From the NCBI GenBank assembly GCA_052400625.1, contig JBQTGH010000006.1: a stretch of DNA of 64,000 bases. One strand, written 5' to 3'. The notes under the pieces are model-generated. The model was not told the origin of the DNA and did not search any database. It saw nothing but the letters and a program-made list of their open reading frames with translations. A program made the translations under genes and the position numbers. This DNA is from Thermophagus sp052400625 (lineage in GTDB: Bacteria > Bacteroidota > Bacteroidia > Bacteroidales > Marinilabiliaceae). Below are positions 63,284 through 64,000 of the stretch, in pieces (positions within the stretch are counted from its first letter, which is position 1; each line of letters starts with the position of its first letter).

Positions 63284-63599
63284 CCATCTCATTTATAACT
63301 ACCTACAAAATTTTGTCATTTTTTGTATCGGCAAATAACCAATAGTGAAGCTTTTAAGAAAAACACCTTCTCATTATAATCAGCAAGACCTTGTGATGGG
63401 AATTGACGATACCATTAACCGGTTTTTGATTACACCTTTAGAGGTATTACGACGGTTGACATTTTCAGAATAACAGGATATCTTCTCAAAATTTAATCAT
63501 TGTGGGGATGGGTATTTCCCCTTTTAGGGGATAAAGGGGTGAGCACCGGACATAACAAGCATTAAACTAATCTCATAGATTTATTTTTTAGGCATCAAA
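63284..63599. other. Island right end and flanking intergenic DNA
   Basis: About 315 bases. It includes the 17-bp repeat at 63321-63337 that marks the island's right end, then native chromosome without a supported gene. A short CCCC...GGGG inverted pair around 63516-63530 may be a weak terminator. Confidence 0.5.
63321..63337 (+). repeat. Right copy of the mnmE 3' end repeat (attachment site)
   Basis: TTTTGTATCGGCAAATA, identical to 53247-53263. Here it reads FCIGK followed by TAA, so it looks like the displaced original end of mnmE. Confidence 0.8.
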
Positions 63600-63866
63600 A
63601 TGAGAAATTTAAAATTATTCATAGCCACCAGTATAGACGGCTATATTGCCAAACCCAACGATGACCTTAGCTTTCTAAAATTAGTTGAAAAAGAAGGTGA
63701 AGATTACGGTTACGCAGCCTTTTCGGCCTCCATTGATACTATTATTATTGGTCGAAAAACTTATGATTATGTTGTAAGAGAAATCGGGCCATCTCACTAC
63801 GACAATGGTGATCGCTTGGTCGTTGTGGATTTGCAATCCACAACGCATCAGTTTAGGGATTTGTAA
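63600..63866 (+). pseudogene. DHFR/RibD C-terminal-like protein, truncated by a REP-like element
   Basis: An 88-residue frame. The first ~74 residues fit the N-terminal half of the RibD-C/DHFR-like family (FIATSIDGYIAKPNDDL, YAAFSASIDTIIIGRKTYDYV), normally about 175-180 residues. After GPSHYDNGDRLVVV the frame runs into the palindromic element at 63821 and stops. The second half, with the rest of the NADPH-binding site, is not seen. So this is a broken gene, or the frame resumes outside the window. Confidence 0.75.
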
Positions 63867-64000
63867 TCCCGTCCTTATACTCGATAAAAATTAAATTGCA
63901 TTTAAACATTTCAATAATTTCCGCGTTGAATTGGCCATTTTTTAAATACGGATTACAAATCCAAATCTTTAGTTCAGCGTGGATTACAAATCCACGCTGA
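63821..64000. repeat. Cluster of REP-like palindromes
   Basis: Four palindromes share a GGATT-NNN-AATCC core: arms CGTTGTGGATT/AATCCACAACG around TGC (63821-63845), GGGATT/AATCCC around TGT (63856-63870), GGATT/AATCC around ACA (63950-63962) and TCAGCGTGGATT/AATCCACGCTGA around ACA (63974-64000). The first two have centres TGC/TGT and the last two ACA, so the two pairs are in opposite orientation, as at the ends of a REP/BIME-type element associated with RAYT transposases. The element runs off the window. Confidence 0.75.

Larger units (their letters stand above)
53264..63337. mobile_element. Genomic island inserted at the mnmE 3' end, defence cargo
   Basis: An approximately 10-kb block bounded by the 17-bp repeat at the end of mnmE and at 63321-63337. 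Contents: a gene remnant, type I restriction-modification genes (hsdM, hsdS, hsdR) with a GxxExxY gene, HigB/HigA-ImmA and HipB-HipS genes. All intact genes are on the plus strand. No integrase or relaxase is visible, so it is presumably fixed, or moved by a recombinase elsewhere. The right copy would still encode FCIGK followed by TAA, the likely original attB. Confidence 0.7.

Noticed and set aside
1..64000. CRISPR array or rRNA operon
   Set aside because: No regularly spaced identical repeats and no rRNA-like sequence were seen on either strand.

Overview
The window looks like a piece of a Bacteroidota chromosome, probably from the order Bacteroidales. Supporting signs are AT-rich intergenic DNA, several promoters of the Bacteroidota type (TTTG, about 19 bases, TAnnTTTG), weak Shine-Dalgarno signals, and family content typical of the group (GxxExxY protein, FprA-type flavodiiron protein, SPOR lipoprotein, an RPGxELR-type tyrosine recombinase, split HipA).

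Positions 1 to about 28.8 kb are the right-hand part of a tailed-phage prophage. Its left end lies outside the window. In order it encodes a ClpP-like head protease fused to a scaffold-like tail, a major capsid protein, a probable tail tube protein, small and large terminase, portal, a head-tail connector, a lysis cassette, tail and baseplate genes, a tail-fibre gene diversified by a diversity-generating retroelement (DGR), a tape-measure protein, two cargo-like genes, an antirepressor under an RNA-structured leader, and a tyrosine integrase next to a tRNA-Pro gene. Three transcription units start with the same promoter-like signature (GTCCTTTTT, then a -7-like box exactly 27 bases later). The DGR is the clearest special system: a 124-bp template repeat and a 124-bp variable repeat differ at 18 positions, and every one is an adenine in the template. 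A remnant of a D12-class adenine methylase sits beside it.

Positions 29-53 kb are ordinary chromosome: a dicarboxylate/amino-acid symporter, chorismate synthase, a SlyD-like isomerase, an FtsE-like ATPase, an aminotransferase, a flavodiiron protein, a SPOR lipoprotein, MltG and MurB. A divergent exopolysaccharide initiation and export locus follows (WecA-like transferase, a family 2 glycosyltransferase, two Wzc-like kinases, a Wza-like protein, an outer-membrane barrel, a WcaF-like acetyltransferase). Then come a sugar-binding lipoprotein and mnmE.

The last codons of mnmE (FCIGK) are repeated exactly, as 17 bp, about 10 kb downstream. The segment between the copies is a genomic island carrying a type I restriction-modification operon with an embedded GxxExxY gene, a HigB/HigA-ImmA toxin-antitoxin pair, and a HipB-HipS pair that has lost its kinase. 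No integrase is visible in the island. Beyond the right repeat, a DHFR/RibD-like gene is cut short by a cluster of REP-like palindromes that runs to the window edge.
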